DNA from: Ganoderma boninense
Lineage: Eukaryota > Basidiomycota > Agaricomycetes > Polyporales > Polyporaceae
Reading direction: 5' to 3'
Length of the DNA stretch: 64,000 bases
Assembly: GCA_002900995.3 (NCBI GenBank)
Contig: CM035311.1
Coordinates: forward strand, 248,001 to 312,000
In this document: positions 19,844 to 30,882 of the stretch, piece after piece
Numbering within the stretch: the stretch's first letter is position 1
Layout: each line of letters opens with the position of its first letter
Position numbers and translations under genes: made by a program
The notes under the pieces: model-generated
The model's input: only the letters and a program-made list of their open reading frames with translations
The model's database searches: none
Told to the model about the DNA's origin: nothing

Positions 19844-20216
19844 AACACTCCAAGAGGATATACACCTCTTTTCTTCTCGGTAGTACCGCCGGTTACGAGC
19901 CTGTCGAAGAGTACGGCGATGCTCTTGAACACTAGGGTCGTCAGGAGGGAGGGATGTTGTGCGCGCCCATGGTCGAGGGGAGGACAACAAGAAGGAAGCC
20001 CGATTGTCCGGGTCAAGCGCGGATTAAGACGTGGAGTAAGACGTAGTAAGACGCGCCTGAGTACCACTCGCACGCAGCGCAGCCGGCCTATTGTTGCATG
20101 ATGCATCTGTCACTGTCTGGACGCCGGAATGTCTCACAAGGCGTCTTACCCACCGTCTTAAGCAAGTCAGTTCAACATACAATACATTTGATATCACGAT
20201 TACAAAGGCTACAGTA

Positions 20217-22122
20217 CTATGCGCGGTCCGGGAACACATCCGCCCACTTGCTGAAGACCTTAATACCATCCTCCCAACGCCGCCGGCCGTCAAACTGGAA
20301 CCGTCCTCCTGTCCTCCTGAAGTCTTTCTGGGACTGGTGCCCACATGCCACCCACCTGAACAACCCGCCCGCAGAGTATTGAACAAATGAGTGGCGGAAC
20401 TCATGCTTGGGGTCGTGGAGCCGAGTGTTTGAGTGTTTGAGCAACGCAGAGGGGATCAGGATTGTTGACCCCGCGGGAAACTCAATGACGAGCTTGAGAT
20501 CCCAAAGGACAAGATGTCCGCCCCGAGAGGAGTCGAAGTGACCGACCGGGGTGATGGCACACCACCCGTTCGGCAAGTTGAGGTGGTCAGTATGTCCGTA
20601 TGACACTGTCTCCGGCCCAACGTTAAGTGTGGCGGCGGCGAAGGGGTTTCCAGGGAAATTTCGGCGTAAAGCAGGGTTGCGTTTGCAGAGCTCGGAAAGT
20701 GTCGTATCGTACATTTCATACATATGCGGGTTGAGAATATGCATAATAGCTTGGCACCGAGGACCTTAGAAAGGGCGTCCGAGTCGCAGAAGGACCGAGA
20801 CTCACAAGCACTGAAGTTCGCGATGCGATGGATGGCGCGTTTGCCCATGACGACGTCTAGGACGGCCTGATTGTGCGCAGTTTGCGCCAGATTGCTGACA
20901 TGCTGGGTGAGGCGTTAGCGCAAGTCAGCATGGTCAATATGCAAGCCTGCGCACCTGTTGCCCGCCACCATACGAGATCCCACATGCCACCGCATTGAAC
21001 TTCCCCCGCCGATGCTCTCGTTGACCCTTGCTAAAGCGGTAATTCTCGCCGAGAAAGTCGAAGATCGGAATGAGTTCCTCGTTCACTTGGTTCCAGTTTT
21101 CATCGGTAGGGCAGCCACCGAGGGCGGCGAGCACCTCACCCGAGCGTGTCAAGATCGGGCGACAGGTCCTACATCACCGACCTTACAATCTACACGTCCC
21201 AAACTGCTGCATCGCACGTACCGGCTGTCCCACGCAATGTACTCGTGGCCCAAAGCCTCCCAGTCCTCGCGCGACATAGGGCGCACGTCTTCCTCCGTCT
21301 GCTCCAAACGTTTCCCTACGAAGGCAGATGACGCGACGCGCACCTCGTCCATACTCAGCGACACGTTGGTCACAATCGGCGCCCCGTTTGTGGCGTTGAT
21401 GCGCGAGTTGTCGCGCGCGAGGGCGTCGGCGGTGGACAGACCGTCGCCTGGGGGAAGTTCGGTGGAATACAAGGGTGCGGCATTCTTCCAATGGTTGAGG
21501 GCGACCCTCTTCACCGGCTTGCTACCGCCTCGTCCTTCAGCTTCTGCTTCAGCCTGGCGCTTGGCACGCCGGCGTTGGTGAGAGGACTTCTTTGCCTTGG
21601 ATTTCGAAGCTGCGGGTAGAGAAGCGGAGGAGGTGGCCGCTGAGGGCGCGGTGTCAAGCGACAAGGAAGGGTGGGGAGCGAACTCCAGGGAGGAGGCAGG
21701 AAAGGGCTTTGAAGCCTCTGATGGGGGAGCGACTGGGTTGGAAATTGCAGCGTCTAGTGGTCGAAGAGCGTCTAGGCCATCTCGGGCGGCGGGGGCGCTA
21801 AACATGAGAGGGGACGGGGGAGGTGTCCCCACCGCGAGGTCATCGTCATCGACGCATTCTTCGACGCGGTCCGATTTGGCGGCGGCGGCCTCGTAACAGT
21901 CTTGAAGGCAGAAGTCGGGCGCGTAAATGGGCAGGCCGATGTCGGAAACCCATGGCGAAAACTCCCTGCCCCTCCGGGTCTGTAAAGGACAACGTTAGAG
22001 ATGATCTGGGGAGCTTGAAGTCCGTACGTACCGTACGGAATCCCGTAGACGGGGTCAATAGGGTGTCTAGGGGACAAACCAATGGTCAGTATGCGAGATG
22101 GAAGTGGCAGACGCGAAGGCAT
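20217..22122 (-). CDS. TET/JBP-like 2OG-Fe(II) dioxygenase of the KDZ element
   Basis: Members of this family oxidise 5-methylcytosine or thymine in DNA using 2-oxoglutarate and Fe(II). Exons read 22032-22122, 21222-21979, 20955-21168, 20806-20866 and 20217-20764, with all introns GT-AG. The basic N-terminal part is followed by SAFVGKRLEQTEEDVRPM and then the catalytic double-stranded beta helix. That core has the HxD pair in YGHTDHLN, the distal His in ALLKHSNT, and QYSAGGLFRW with a candidate 2OG-binding Arg. One extra G near 21970 breaks the frame in this version, while version 1 lacks that G but has an extra T nearby. Without both, the phases of all five exons agree and give about 556 residues. 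Substrate specificity cannot be read. Confidence 0.85.
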
Positions 22123-22398
22123 GGGCGACGAGCCATTGCTAGCATCCCGCGTCCCAAGGGCGAGTCTGGGGGATGCATACAAAGGAGACACCGGCCACAC
22201 GAAATTACGTACCCGTAGTCATCGTGTTTGAAGGCAAGTGGCGAGTGGTTGGGTTGTGGACGGCGACAAAGTAAGGAGCGCCTGTTTGGGAGGTTGAACG
22301 GGATGCGGGTGTCACGCGCACGGGGTCTTGTCACACGGCCGAAAGGCAGAGACCACCCGCCCATCTCCAAACTTCCCCGTAAGTGCAGCAAGTCCCTG
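22123..22398. promoter_or_regulatory. Bidirectional promoter between TET-like gene and KDZ transposase
   Basis: 276 bp separate the two divergent start codons. No clear TATA box is visible. Shared control of transposase and dioxygenase is a reasonable inference. Confidence 0.5.
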
Positions 22399-25300
22399 AT
22401 GCCTCGGCGGGCTGCAAAACGCGCACGAAGGTCTACTACAGTTCTCGATTCCTCCTTGACCGCCGACTTCGATTTAACTCTCGCTGAGGCTTTTGAGGCC
22501 GCGGCCCCATCTCTTTTAACTGTCGACACTGTCTCCACTGATCGACGCCGCCTGTACCAACATGCCCTACCCGTCCCCAGTCCCGCCTCCGGGTCGCAGT
22601 CACCCGCAATACCTGGCTTACCGAATCTACCACCCACCGGACTCACGGACCCGCAAGACTGGGATCCGTTCTTCTTGCCCATCGAAACGGATGGAACGGG
22701 CGCAGAAGAGGGGGGGGAAGGTGATGCCGCAGAGGAGAGGTGGAAAGCTCCGCGATATGAAGCTTCGGTGAGTTCGCGGTCTTCCTGCATGCGCTGAAAC
22801 GAAGATGTTCATTTAACCACCAGGACGAGCCGATGAAGCAGTTCATCCCGAAACGGCAATTTTATCTCGACGAAATGCTCAGGCGCGATGGTCGAGGGGC
22901 ATTCATCGCAGACCGATGCCCTTCTTGCCTAGACCAGGCGAGCGCAGGGCAGGCGTCTATACGGTGCACGACCTGCATCCCGGGCCCTCTCCTTTGCGAC
23001 ACTTGTGCTGTGCACGCTCATCGCACCACTCCTTATCACCGCCTCAAGGTTTGTTTTCTGCCCCCGAGAGGTCGTACTTTTCTGACGCTTCTCATAGCGA
23101 TGGACAGGCATTACGTTCGAGAACATCACGCTGAAGGCCCTCGGGCTAAAGATCCAACTCGGTCATCAACACGACGGCAATCCTTGCTCCAACCCAGTTC
23201 CCTTTCGAAACGACTTCACCGTCGTTCACGTCAACGGCATCCACGCCATGACCGTTGCACTCTGCGGTTGTGACCAGGTGGGACACGCCGGTAACGAAGT
23301 TCAGCAGCTTCTGCGCGCTGACCTTTGGCCCGCAACCGACGCCGAGCCCAACACTTGCTTCTCATTCCAAATGCTTGAGAACTACCACGCCATGAGCCTG
23401 CAGGGCAAAATCTCCATGTACGACTACTACCACGCTCTCGAACGCATGATGGACAACACCGGCACCTTGAAGGTTCAAAGTCGGTATCGTGCGTTCATGC
23501 GGGTGGTCGCCCAGTGGCGTCACCTCAAACTTCTCAAGCGCGCTGGACGCGGTCATGACCCAACTGGCGTCGCAGGAACGAAGCTTGGCGAACTCACTCT
23601 TCGGTGTCCTGCATGTCCCCGACCCGGCGTCAACTTGCCGCCGGACTGGGAGAAGGTCGAGGACGACTTGAAGTGTGTAATGTTTCTGCATCAGCTGCGG
23701 CATTGTCTTACCCTTTTCAGGTTCCTATATGTGATATCCGTCGCCATCGACGCGTGTTTCCGGCTCAAACGCCGCAACGTCTCAAGCGAGGAGAAGGATC
23801 CCATCATGGGCAGCGGGTGGGGATACTTTGTAGAGGATACTGGGTACAAGGAAGTTATTGGCCGGTATGGAGACCAGGAAGACGTACGTTCGATCCATAC
23901 ATCCCCTTTTTTGTGCGATTTTTCTGACCTCGCTTTAGATATCTACCTGCACAGGACTTTCGGCCATAGACCACGCGAATACCAAGTACTCGAAGGGATA
24001 CGCGGCCACCGGAGTCGGCGCAGTCGTGTGTGCCCGGCACGAGTTCTGGCTCCCACGTGCGATGGGTGATCTGCAGAAGGGGGAACGGTGTGCCTGTTGC
24101 CCCTTGTCATTGCGTTGTGATTCTTACGTGTGTTGTTGCTATTGAAATAGATATGTTAATATGGACTACATATTTGCTTGCGCGATGCTGGACTACCTGG
24201 TCCTCAACAAGCTCGTCAGTTACGACATCGCATGCCAGTGGTGGAAGGGCCTACCGGGCCGTCTCGCCGAGTTCCCCAGCCATCTCCAGATCCCCCTACC
24301 AGAAGGCTCAATCGGCTACGTCATCCCCAAGCTTCACTACGCAAGCCACAAGCAAGACGGCCACTCACCTTTTTCGTTGAACTACCGTCTCGGTTGCGCG
24401 CGCTTGGACGGGGAGGGCATCGAACGCCACTGGTGGTGGATTCAGCCCGTGGTCAGTAGCACTCGAGTAATGGGTCCAGGATCGTGCCAGGGGGTTTTGG
24501 AAGATCAGCTCAGCTACTCGAATTGGCGGAAGATTGTTGACCTACGTACGCACGCGTTTCCATTCTTCTGTAACATGTCGGGCTAACAGAACCCGTAGCG
24601 ATAACCCTCCGCAACCGCTTACAGGCAGCTGTCAAGACCCATCTCGAGCAGGCCGCGTTGTTTTCCGAACTCACCGAGTCCCTCCTTCCCGAGAACGTAT
24701 CCAAATGGGAAGCAGCCGTGAAGGTGTGGGAGAAAGATCCATTCAACAAGGACGATCCCTACGTGGCGACATCGCAAGGTACGTGGTGTTTATGGGCTTG
24801 TGGCGGCACGCACTGATTGTATTTATTGGCAGGCATGACGGTCGCTGAGACTATACGCGTTCTCACGCAGGAAGAACAACAGGCCAGCGCAACCCCAGGT
24901 TTCGTCGCCGTCCACGAGGTTAGCGCGTTGGGATTCATCTTGATGGGGCTCGACATAGAAGAGCAGCAGTGAGTGCCCCCATTCAAATTTACATTTGCTG
25001 TACTGACATGACCTACAGAGCACGTCTCCAAGCTGATGCTAAGGATGCAACCGCGGGGAAGGCGACCGAGCTTTTCGAGCGCCGCACGGCATTGCGCCGG
25101 AAGATTCAGAAGTTCCGCGACATCCAGAAGATCCATATGCCGGGAGCGACCGCAATCATCGATGTGGATGCAAACTGCCGCACGGATATCGAGCACATTG
25201 AAAACGTGCGGCTCGCGCTCCCTTCCGAAATCAACCCCTCCCATCGCAGTGTCGTCTGTTCGCCACGGACTGAAGACATGGAGGCGCGACTCCGCGAGGC

Positions 25301-26096
25301 GCAGTGTCGGGATGCACTGCAAGACATCAGGAACAAGCTCCACACTATTGATCATCTCTACAAGTACAAGAAGCTGAACGTCCGCCATCAGGGCCCCAAC
25401 ACTCGCGCCCGGAGCGACATCTCAAGCCAAGACAAACGCAAGCTTCGCGCGGTCCAAAAATATCATCGCGCGCGCCAGGCCAAGCTCGCGCTTTCTGGGC
25501 ATGGAGCTTGGGAAACTGAGCTCCGCGTCTTGAATGACAACGACGTCCGCGGCTTGGAGGAGGACGACCCAAACTCTGCGGCACAGAAGAAGCGGCGGCA
25601 ACATGGCAACAACACCGCACCTGCCGAAGGGAGGCGCGCGATCTCCTGGATATGGCGCGCGTCGGACGCGGAGGGTCCAGACACAATGGTCGATTCACTC
25701 CGAGTCGAGTGGTTGAAGGCTCGCGCGCGGGTGATGCGCTGGCGGGAGGAGGTCAAGCTCCTCCCAGAGGAGATGCGCAGGGTCCTCGTCAGCCATGCGC
25801 ACAGCGAGAACACTTGGCATCGCCGTGCTTCGAGCCGGACTGAGGTGGATGCCGCGCTGCAGGAAGGCCTGGTCGCATATGCACACAAGCAGTGCATGAT
25901 GTACCGCGCCATGCATAGGACCTTCCGCGCGACATGCTTTGTGGCCGCGCAGAATGCGAACGGTGCAACAGGTGAGGAATGGGCAGATGAGGGGGGCGTG
26001 ATGGCTGCAGACCAGGAGGAAGCTCCTCCTTTTGATCCCAGTGCATTGTTTGAGCTGGATGAGGAGGATTTGCAGGACGGCAGTATGTATGGGTAG
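22399..26096 (+). CDS. KDZ transposase with CxC2-type cysteine cluster
   Basis: Nine exons (22399-22767, 22824-23048, 23098-23672, 23721-23883, 23939-24087, 24151-24545, 24599-24778, 24833-24968, 25019-26096) join in phase to 1,089 residues. The start follows the family: a basic segment, then VSTDRRRLYQ. The cysteine cluster (CPSC...CTTC...CDTC) is encoded at 22915-23010. The core shows IDACFRLKRRNVSS, CARHEFWLP, VNMDYIF, SYDIACQWW, a histidine-rich block and LDGEGIERHWW, which supply the predicted acidic triad. A long helical C-terminal region with GRRAISWIWR ends the protein. It cuts and moves DNA in the nucleus. No stop or frameshift remains, so this copy looks intact. Confidence 0.92.
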
Positions 26097-26584
26097 TGTA
26101 CATAAATAGATACATCATTTGCACACTACGCTCACGCGGACCTACGAGCTGACCGCGCGCGAGGGCCCGAGCCGAGCTGACCGCGCGCGAGGGCTGATGC
26201 CCGCGCGGACCTGCGCACATGTCGCCGCAAGGCCGCTCGCCTAGCATGCCGGATTAGGAAACCATACGAGGAGGAGTAGCGGCTCGGCTGCAGCGACGCG
26301 CTCGGAAACGTTAGATTAGCAATAGCGCGCCCTGTACTGCATTAGGAAGGCGGCCGAGATGCCGACCGGAGGGCCCGATCTACGCGCAGGAGGCCCGGAG
26401 AAGGCCCCGGAGGCCCGTGATACATCGCAATCCTTGCCGTAACATGATGTAAAACGGTCCAGGGTGTTAGTCGTAACATGATATATCAATACTACAACAG
26501 ATGGTGAGGTATCAGCAACCGCTCTTCGAAAGCGCCGACGATATGGGATCTGGGAGAGGTGCGATCAGGACCATCGCTCTGAGC
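26097..26584. repeat. GC-rich spacer with tandem repeat between KDZ elements
   Basis: A 21-bp unit starting GAGCTGACCGCG is repeated at 26146-26166 and 26174-26194. Near 26440-26480 GTAACATGAT occurs twice in direct orientation. This may hold the right end of the KDZ-TET element and the broken end of the CxC1 remnant. No gene is seen. Confidence 0.45.
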
Positions 26585-27499
26585 TCACCCAGTGCGACTC
26601 ACGCAATACTTGTAACAAAGAAACCTGGTAAATCCCTCAACACTTAAGGATGGCTTGACAAGCCTTAGTGTGCGATAAGTTTCCAATGCCGAAAGCGACA
26701 CTGCGATGGTTGGTTGATCTGGTGTGGCGGGCAGGTAGCCCTCGAGGACAAGGGCTTCCACGGTGGGAATGCCTCTGCGTGGGATCAACCGGTTGAATTC
26801 CAGCTTGTCGAGATCCAGAACGTCGATCTCGAAGTCGAGTTCCGACGGTTCGGCCAGTGGAAGGGGGTCGCTGTGGCGCGCCATCCACCTCAAGTACACG
26901 TCCGTGAGACGCGGGAGGACTTCCCGCCATCGAATATCTAGGTTGTTCAGCCGATGGTGCCAGGTCCGACCGTCTTTTGCGCGTCGTTGCCGGAGCCTAA
27001 AATTAAATTGGGTAAGTCTTAACGGGAGATCCGCTCAATCAGAGCCTGCCTACCGTGGGTCGAGTAGGTCTCGAAGCACGTGCGCGACAGCATCATCGCC
27101 GCGAAGATCGGAACCCAGGCCGTCGGAGGCATCTCCCATTGGGTCATATGCGGCGTCATCAGGCTCGGGAGCCATCACGGAGTCCACCAACATGTCTGTG
27201 GGATCTTCGGGTATAGCGGTGGAATCCTCCCCTCGAAGCTCCGCCAATACACGGAGAGACTCATTTCCAAGGCCTAAAGAAGTGGGGACAATTAGCTCGT
27301 GTTTTAATACTTTCCTGTCCAAGGACGCACCGGAGGTCAGCGCCTCAAATCGGTCCTGCGCTCGTTTGCGAGCTTCTGCTTGGGCCTTCGCCCCATGCCT
27401 TGCTTCTTCTAGCGGACGCAAGATTTTTGAGGAGCCGAGTGCTTGATTCTTAGCAGGGCCTGACACTGTAACATGACGCGAGAGACGTTTCCTCCCCAT
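26585..27499 (-). pseudogene. N-terminal remnant of a CxC1-type KDZ transposase
   Basis: From the ATG at 27499 an exon with acidic linker runs to about 27053, followed by a GTAGGC...TTTTAG intron (26998-27052) and a second exon. The motif WREVLPRLTDVYLRW and the segment EGYLPATPDQP...VSLSALETYRTLRLVKPS are typical of the region before the CxC1 cysteine cluster. The frame stops at 26585; a further GTGAGT...CAG intron could add a few residues (PYRRRFRRAVAD). The cysteine cluster and catalytic core are missing. It is a different KDZ lineage from both neighbours and was truncated before or when the next element arrived. Confidence 0.75.
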
Positions 27500-27885
27500 G
27501 CTCACGACTCGGAGTGTAAGTAAAGGCGTAAGTAACCGTGTCGCAGCGCCACAATGGTATCGATAGCTGAAGGGCGCGCTAAGCGCCGGCGGGACCCAAA
27601 TGTGGAGGAGGGCGCGCTGTCGTGATTTCCGCTTGGCGGATTTCACCGGAACGTTCTGTGGCAGCTCCCATCAGCACCGATGACAGGCGACACTGGCAGT
27701 TCCTCGCCGTGCCTTGCCCATGCCGCCTCCGCGCCCCCTCCCAGCGCCCCCTCCCGCTCTAATGATTGCTATCGGGTTCCCATTACGATGTAGCTTCACA
27801 GATCGCAGCAATAGATTCGCACTATACATAAGTATAGAATTACAAAAAGAATGAACGAAAACGGCCGCAGGGGAGGGGAGATAGG

Positions 27886-27912
27886 GAGCTCGCTGTGCGA
27901 GACAGCGAGCTC
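27886..27912. repeat. Perfect hairpin, 11-bp arms
   Basis: GAGCTCGCTGT and ACAGCGAGCTC flank a 5-nt loop, with G-runs on both outer sides. Confidence 0.7.
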
Positions 27913-28158
27913 GGGGGAGGGACGTTGGTGGCGGGCGGGCGGCGGGCGGTACCTGGGCGGGAGACGTCAGAATAGCCGAAGGAGAGCGCTGATACGAACC
28001 GCCATGTCGGGATGCCACTGTGCCGAACGTGCCGACCGCCCGCCCACGCGCTGCGAAACATACAGATTTGGGAGGAGGAGATCCTTCCGTTACAGGAAGG
28101 CGTCGGAATTATTGGCAGTGCTATTGGCACTGAGGGGGAGATGGGTATTTAGGCGGGA

Positions 28159-28192
28159 CTAGCCTGTCAGCAAAACTTTGTTGACAGGCTAG
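28159..28192. repeat. Perfect inverted repeat, 11-bp arms, at element junction
   Basis: CTAGCCTGTCA and TGACAGGCTAG flank a 12-nt loop. The recognisable RT reading starts about 16 bp later, so the dyad may mark the breakpoint that removed the 5' part of the gypsy element. Confidence 0.7.
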
Positions 28193-28207
28193 ATTGATCT
28201 AAAGGGT

Positions 28208-30856
28208 GTGAGGATCAGGTGGGTGTCAGACCTGATGGATCGACTCAAGAGGGCCAAGTACTTTACAAAGCTTGACATCCATTGGGGGTACAACAATGTG
28301 CAGATTAAGACCGGTGATGAATGGAAGGCTGCCTTTGTTACCAATCGCAGACTGTTCGAACCGAACGTGATGTACTTCGGACTGGCTAACTCGCCCAGTA
28401 CATTCTCTGCGCTCATGAACGACATCTTCAAGGACCTCATCATACTCGGCAAAATCACTATCTACCTCGACGACATCCTCATATTCACCAACGACATCGA
28501 GGAGCATCGCACATTGGTGCGTGAGGTCCTGAAGCGTCTGGCAGAGCACGACCTGTTCTGCAAGCCAGAGAAGTGCGAATTTGAACAACCGAAGGTTGAG
28601 TACCTAGGTGTGCTCGTCTCGGAGAACCGTGTGGAGATGGACCCAGTGAAGGTCAGGGGTATCACAGAATGGCCTGTCCCTCGGAACGCCTCAGATGTAC
28701 GGAAGTTCCGCGGTTTCGTGAATTTCTACAGGCGGTTCATTAAGGACTTCAGTGCGGTATGCAAACCCCTCAACCGTCTCACGGGTAATGCTCCCTGGCA
28801 ATGGGGTGCTGAAGAGCAATCAGCATTCGATGAGCTCAAACGTCGTTTCACTGAAAGCCCTGTCCTGAGCATGTATGACCCAGACCGCAAAACCCGCATT
28901 GAAGTCGATGCATCCGGGTACGCTACCGGCGCGGTTCTGTCTCAGGAGGGGGAGGACGGCAAATGGCACCCTGTGGCTTTTCACTCTGAGTCAATGAGCG
29001 ATGCGGAACGCAACTACGAGATCTATGACAAGGAGATGCTTGCTATCATCCGTGCCCTGCAGGCCTGGCGCCACTACCTCGAGGGTCTTCCTAGTGTGTT
29101 CGAGATCCAGTCGGACCACAAGAACCTCGAGTACTGGAAGACCGCACAAAACCTCACACGCAGGCAGGCACGATGGGCTCTCTACCTGTCACGGTTCAAC
29201 TTTGTCATTGCACACAAGCCGGGCACCTCCAGTGGTAGGGTGGATGCGCTGTCGCGCAGGCCTGATCACCAGAAGGATGACGCCGATGACAACCTGAACC
29301 AAGTCATGTTGCAACCCGATCGCTTCCGAGTACTGGCAGCCAAGAGAGGGCACATGTCGGTGGTACCGGAAAAAGCACTGCTCCGCCGCATTCGAGAATG
29401 TGGAGAGCGTGAGCAGGAGGTCGCAGAGGCACTTAGCAAGCTTGATAAGCTAGGGCCAGCACGTCTACAAAATGATTTGGTGGACTGGAACACAGAACAA
29501 GGCCTGCTGCTCTACCGCAGCCGAGTTTATGTCCCCAAAGACGACGCGCTCCGAGCAGAGATAGTGCGCATTCACCACGACCTCCCACCTGCTGGACACC
29601 CTGGCCAGGCAAAGACGGTGGAATTGGTTACACGGAACTACTGGTGGCCGGGCATGGCAAAGTTCATTAAGGATTACGTTGAGACCTGCGACACTTGTCG
29701 CCGTGGCAAGACTTCACATGCGAAGCCACATGGTCCTCTTCAACCCAACGAGATCCCGGACGGCCCAGGCCAAGTAGTTACCTGTGACTTCATCACTGGA
29801 CTGCCGGAGGTAGATGGATACAATGCGCTCCAGCTTATTGCTGATCGGCATGGAAAGATGATTCACCTTATTCCATGCACCGAGGAGATCGACACAGAAG
29901 GGACGGCAGACAACTTCATTAGAGAATGGTTCCGTCTACATGGACTCCCGCGAAAGATCATCTCTGATCGGGGGCCCCAGTTCTCTAGCAAGCTCTTCCG
30001 TGCAATCCTCAAAGGCCTTGACATAGAAAGCGCATTGTCCACAGCCTACCATCCACAGACAGATGGGCAGTCGGAGCGATGGAACCAGGAGATAGAGGCG
30101 TACCTGCGGATGTACTGCTCAAGGTGCCGCGACGATTGGGTCAAGTGGCTGCCAACAGCAGAATACTGCTTCAACTCGCGCGTACATTCATCCACAGGGT
30201 ACTCGCCGTTCTACCTCATGTACGGCTATGAACCTCAGTTCCACGTTCCAATGCTATCCACCACGGTGCCTACGGCAGACGAACGAAGAGAGGAGTTGCG
30301 GCAGGCAAGGGAGGATGCGACCTCAGCCTTAACCCTGGCCGCAGAGCGGATGAAGGAGTACTATGATCGCTATGTCTCCGCTGCTCCAGAGTTCAAGGAG
30401 GGTCAGAAGATGTGGCTCGACACGAGGAACTTCCGGGTCCCTGGAATCTCTCGGAAACTGGTGGACCGGTACGCTGGCCCGTACCCTATCAAGCGCAAGG
30501 TGGGCAACTTGGCTTACGAGCTCAAGCTTCCCAAAGACATGGGACTCCACCCAGTGTTCCACGTGACGCTCCTACACCTGCACAAAGAAAGCCAACTTCC
30601 CGGTTGGCATCCCCCTGAACCTGCAGCTCTTGAAGTGGAAGGAGAGGAAGAGTACGAAGTAGAGGAAGTGTTAGAGTCGTGTCGGTATGGGCGGTGGAAG
30701 AAACTACAGTATCTTGTTCACTGGAAGGGTTGGGGCCCTGAACACGATAGCTGGGAAGACGTGTCGGATCTAGCAAATGCGCCAAAAGTGCTGCAAAAGT
30801 TTCATTTGACACATCCTGACGCTCCTGGCCCTCTCAACAAGAAGACTCGATCGTGA
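28208..30856 (+). CDS. pol: Partial Pol: RT (3' part), RNase H, integrase, chromodomain
   Basis: The frame opens abruptly in reverse transcriptase just before DRLKRAKYFTKLD. It has the YLDD box, the RNase H motif VDASG and an integrase with HHCC zinc module (LVTRNYWWPGM, CDTCRRGK). The catalytic acidic residues lie in TCDFITGLP, SDRGPQF and the QTDGQSERWNQE block. A GPY-like module and a C-terminal chromodomain (YLVHWKGWGPE, SWEDVSDL) complete it. About 880 residues are open without a stop, so truncation is recent, but without the N-terminal RT and protease it cannot act alone. The first codon is not an ATG; the reading is an open fragment. Confidence 0.92.
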   Translation: MRIRWVSDLMDRLKRAKYFTKLDIHWGYNNVQIKTGDEWKAAFVTNRRLFEPNVMYFGLANSPSTFSALMNDIFKDLIILGKITIYLDDILIFTNDIEEHRTLVREVLKRLAEHDLFCKPEKCEFEQPKVEYLGVLVSENRVEMDPVKVRGITEWPVPRNASDVRKFRGFVNFYRRFIKDFSAVCKPLNRLTGNAPWQWGAEEQSAFDELKRRFTESPVLSMYDPDRKTRIEVDASGYATGAVLSQEGEDGKWHPVAFHSESMSDAERNYEIYDKEMLAIIRALQAWRHYLEGLPSVFEIQSDHKNLEYWKTAQNLTRRQARWALYLSRFNFVIAHKPGTSSGRVDALSRRPDHQKDDADDNLNQVMLQPDRFRVLAAKRGHMSVVPEKALLRRIRECGEREQEVAEALSKLDKLGPARLQNDLVDWNTEQGLLLYRSRVYVPKDDALRAEIVRIHHDLPPAGHPGQAKTVELVTRNYWWPGMAKFIKDYVETCDTCRRGKTSHAKPHGPLQPNEIPDGPGQVVTCDFITGLPEVDGYNALQLIADRHGKMIHLIPCTEEIDTEGTADNFIREWFRLHGLPRKIISDRGPQFSSKLFRAILKGLDIESALSTAYHPQTDGQSERWNQEIEAYLRMYCSRCRDDWVKWLPTAEYCFNSRVHSSTGYSPFYLMYGYEPQFHVPMLSTTVPTADERREELRQAREDATSALTLAAERMKEYYDRYVSAAPEFKEGQKMWLDTRNFRVPGISRKLVDRYAGPYPIKRKVGNLAYELKLPKDMGLHPVFHVTLLHLHKESQLPGWHPPEPAALEVEGEEEYEVEEVLESCRYGRWKKLQYLVHWKGWGPEHDSWEDVSDLANAPKVLQKFHLTHPDAPGPLNKKTRS

Positions 30857-30882
30857 GGACACGATCCTTAGGAGGGGGGTAT

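Larger units (their letters stand above)
19844..24219. repeat. Second version of the duplicated KDZ-TET segment
   Basis: This is the partner of 15389-19743. It preserves reading frames much better and continues on into the rest of the element. Confidence 0.85.
15281..26096. mobile_element. KDZ transposon carrying a TET/JBP-like gene, assembled twice around a gap
   Basis: The region encodes a minus-strand TET/JBP-like dioxygenase and a plus-strand KDZ transposase transcribed divergently, the arrangement known for agaricomycete KDZ elements. 15389-19743 and 19844-24219 are the same sequence apart from scattered, mostly single-base indels, and are separated by exactly 100 N. I read this as overlapping contig ends of one element rather than a real tandem pair. 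The retrotransposon at 3594-15280 lies at its left side. I could not define the terminal inverted repeats. Confidence 0.8.
27500..28207. other. No gene seen; two perfect hairpins
   Basis: Mixed GC-rich and AT-rich sequence without a credible frame. Perfect inverted repeats lie at 27886-27912 and 28159-28192, the latter a few bases before the broken edge of the next retrotransposon. Confidence 0.5.

Noticed and set aside
15389..24219. A genuine tandem duplication of the KDZ-TET element.
   Set aside because: Exactly 100 N in between, homopolymer-type differences and complementary frameshifts fit an assembly overlap better.
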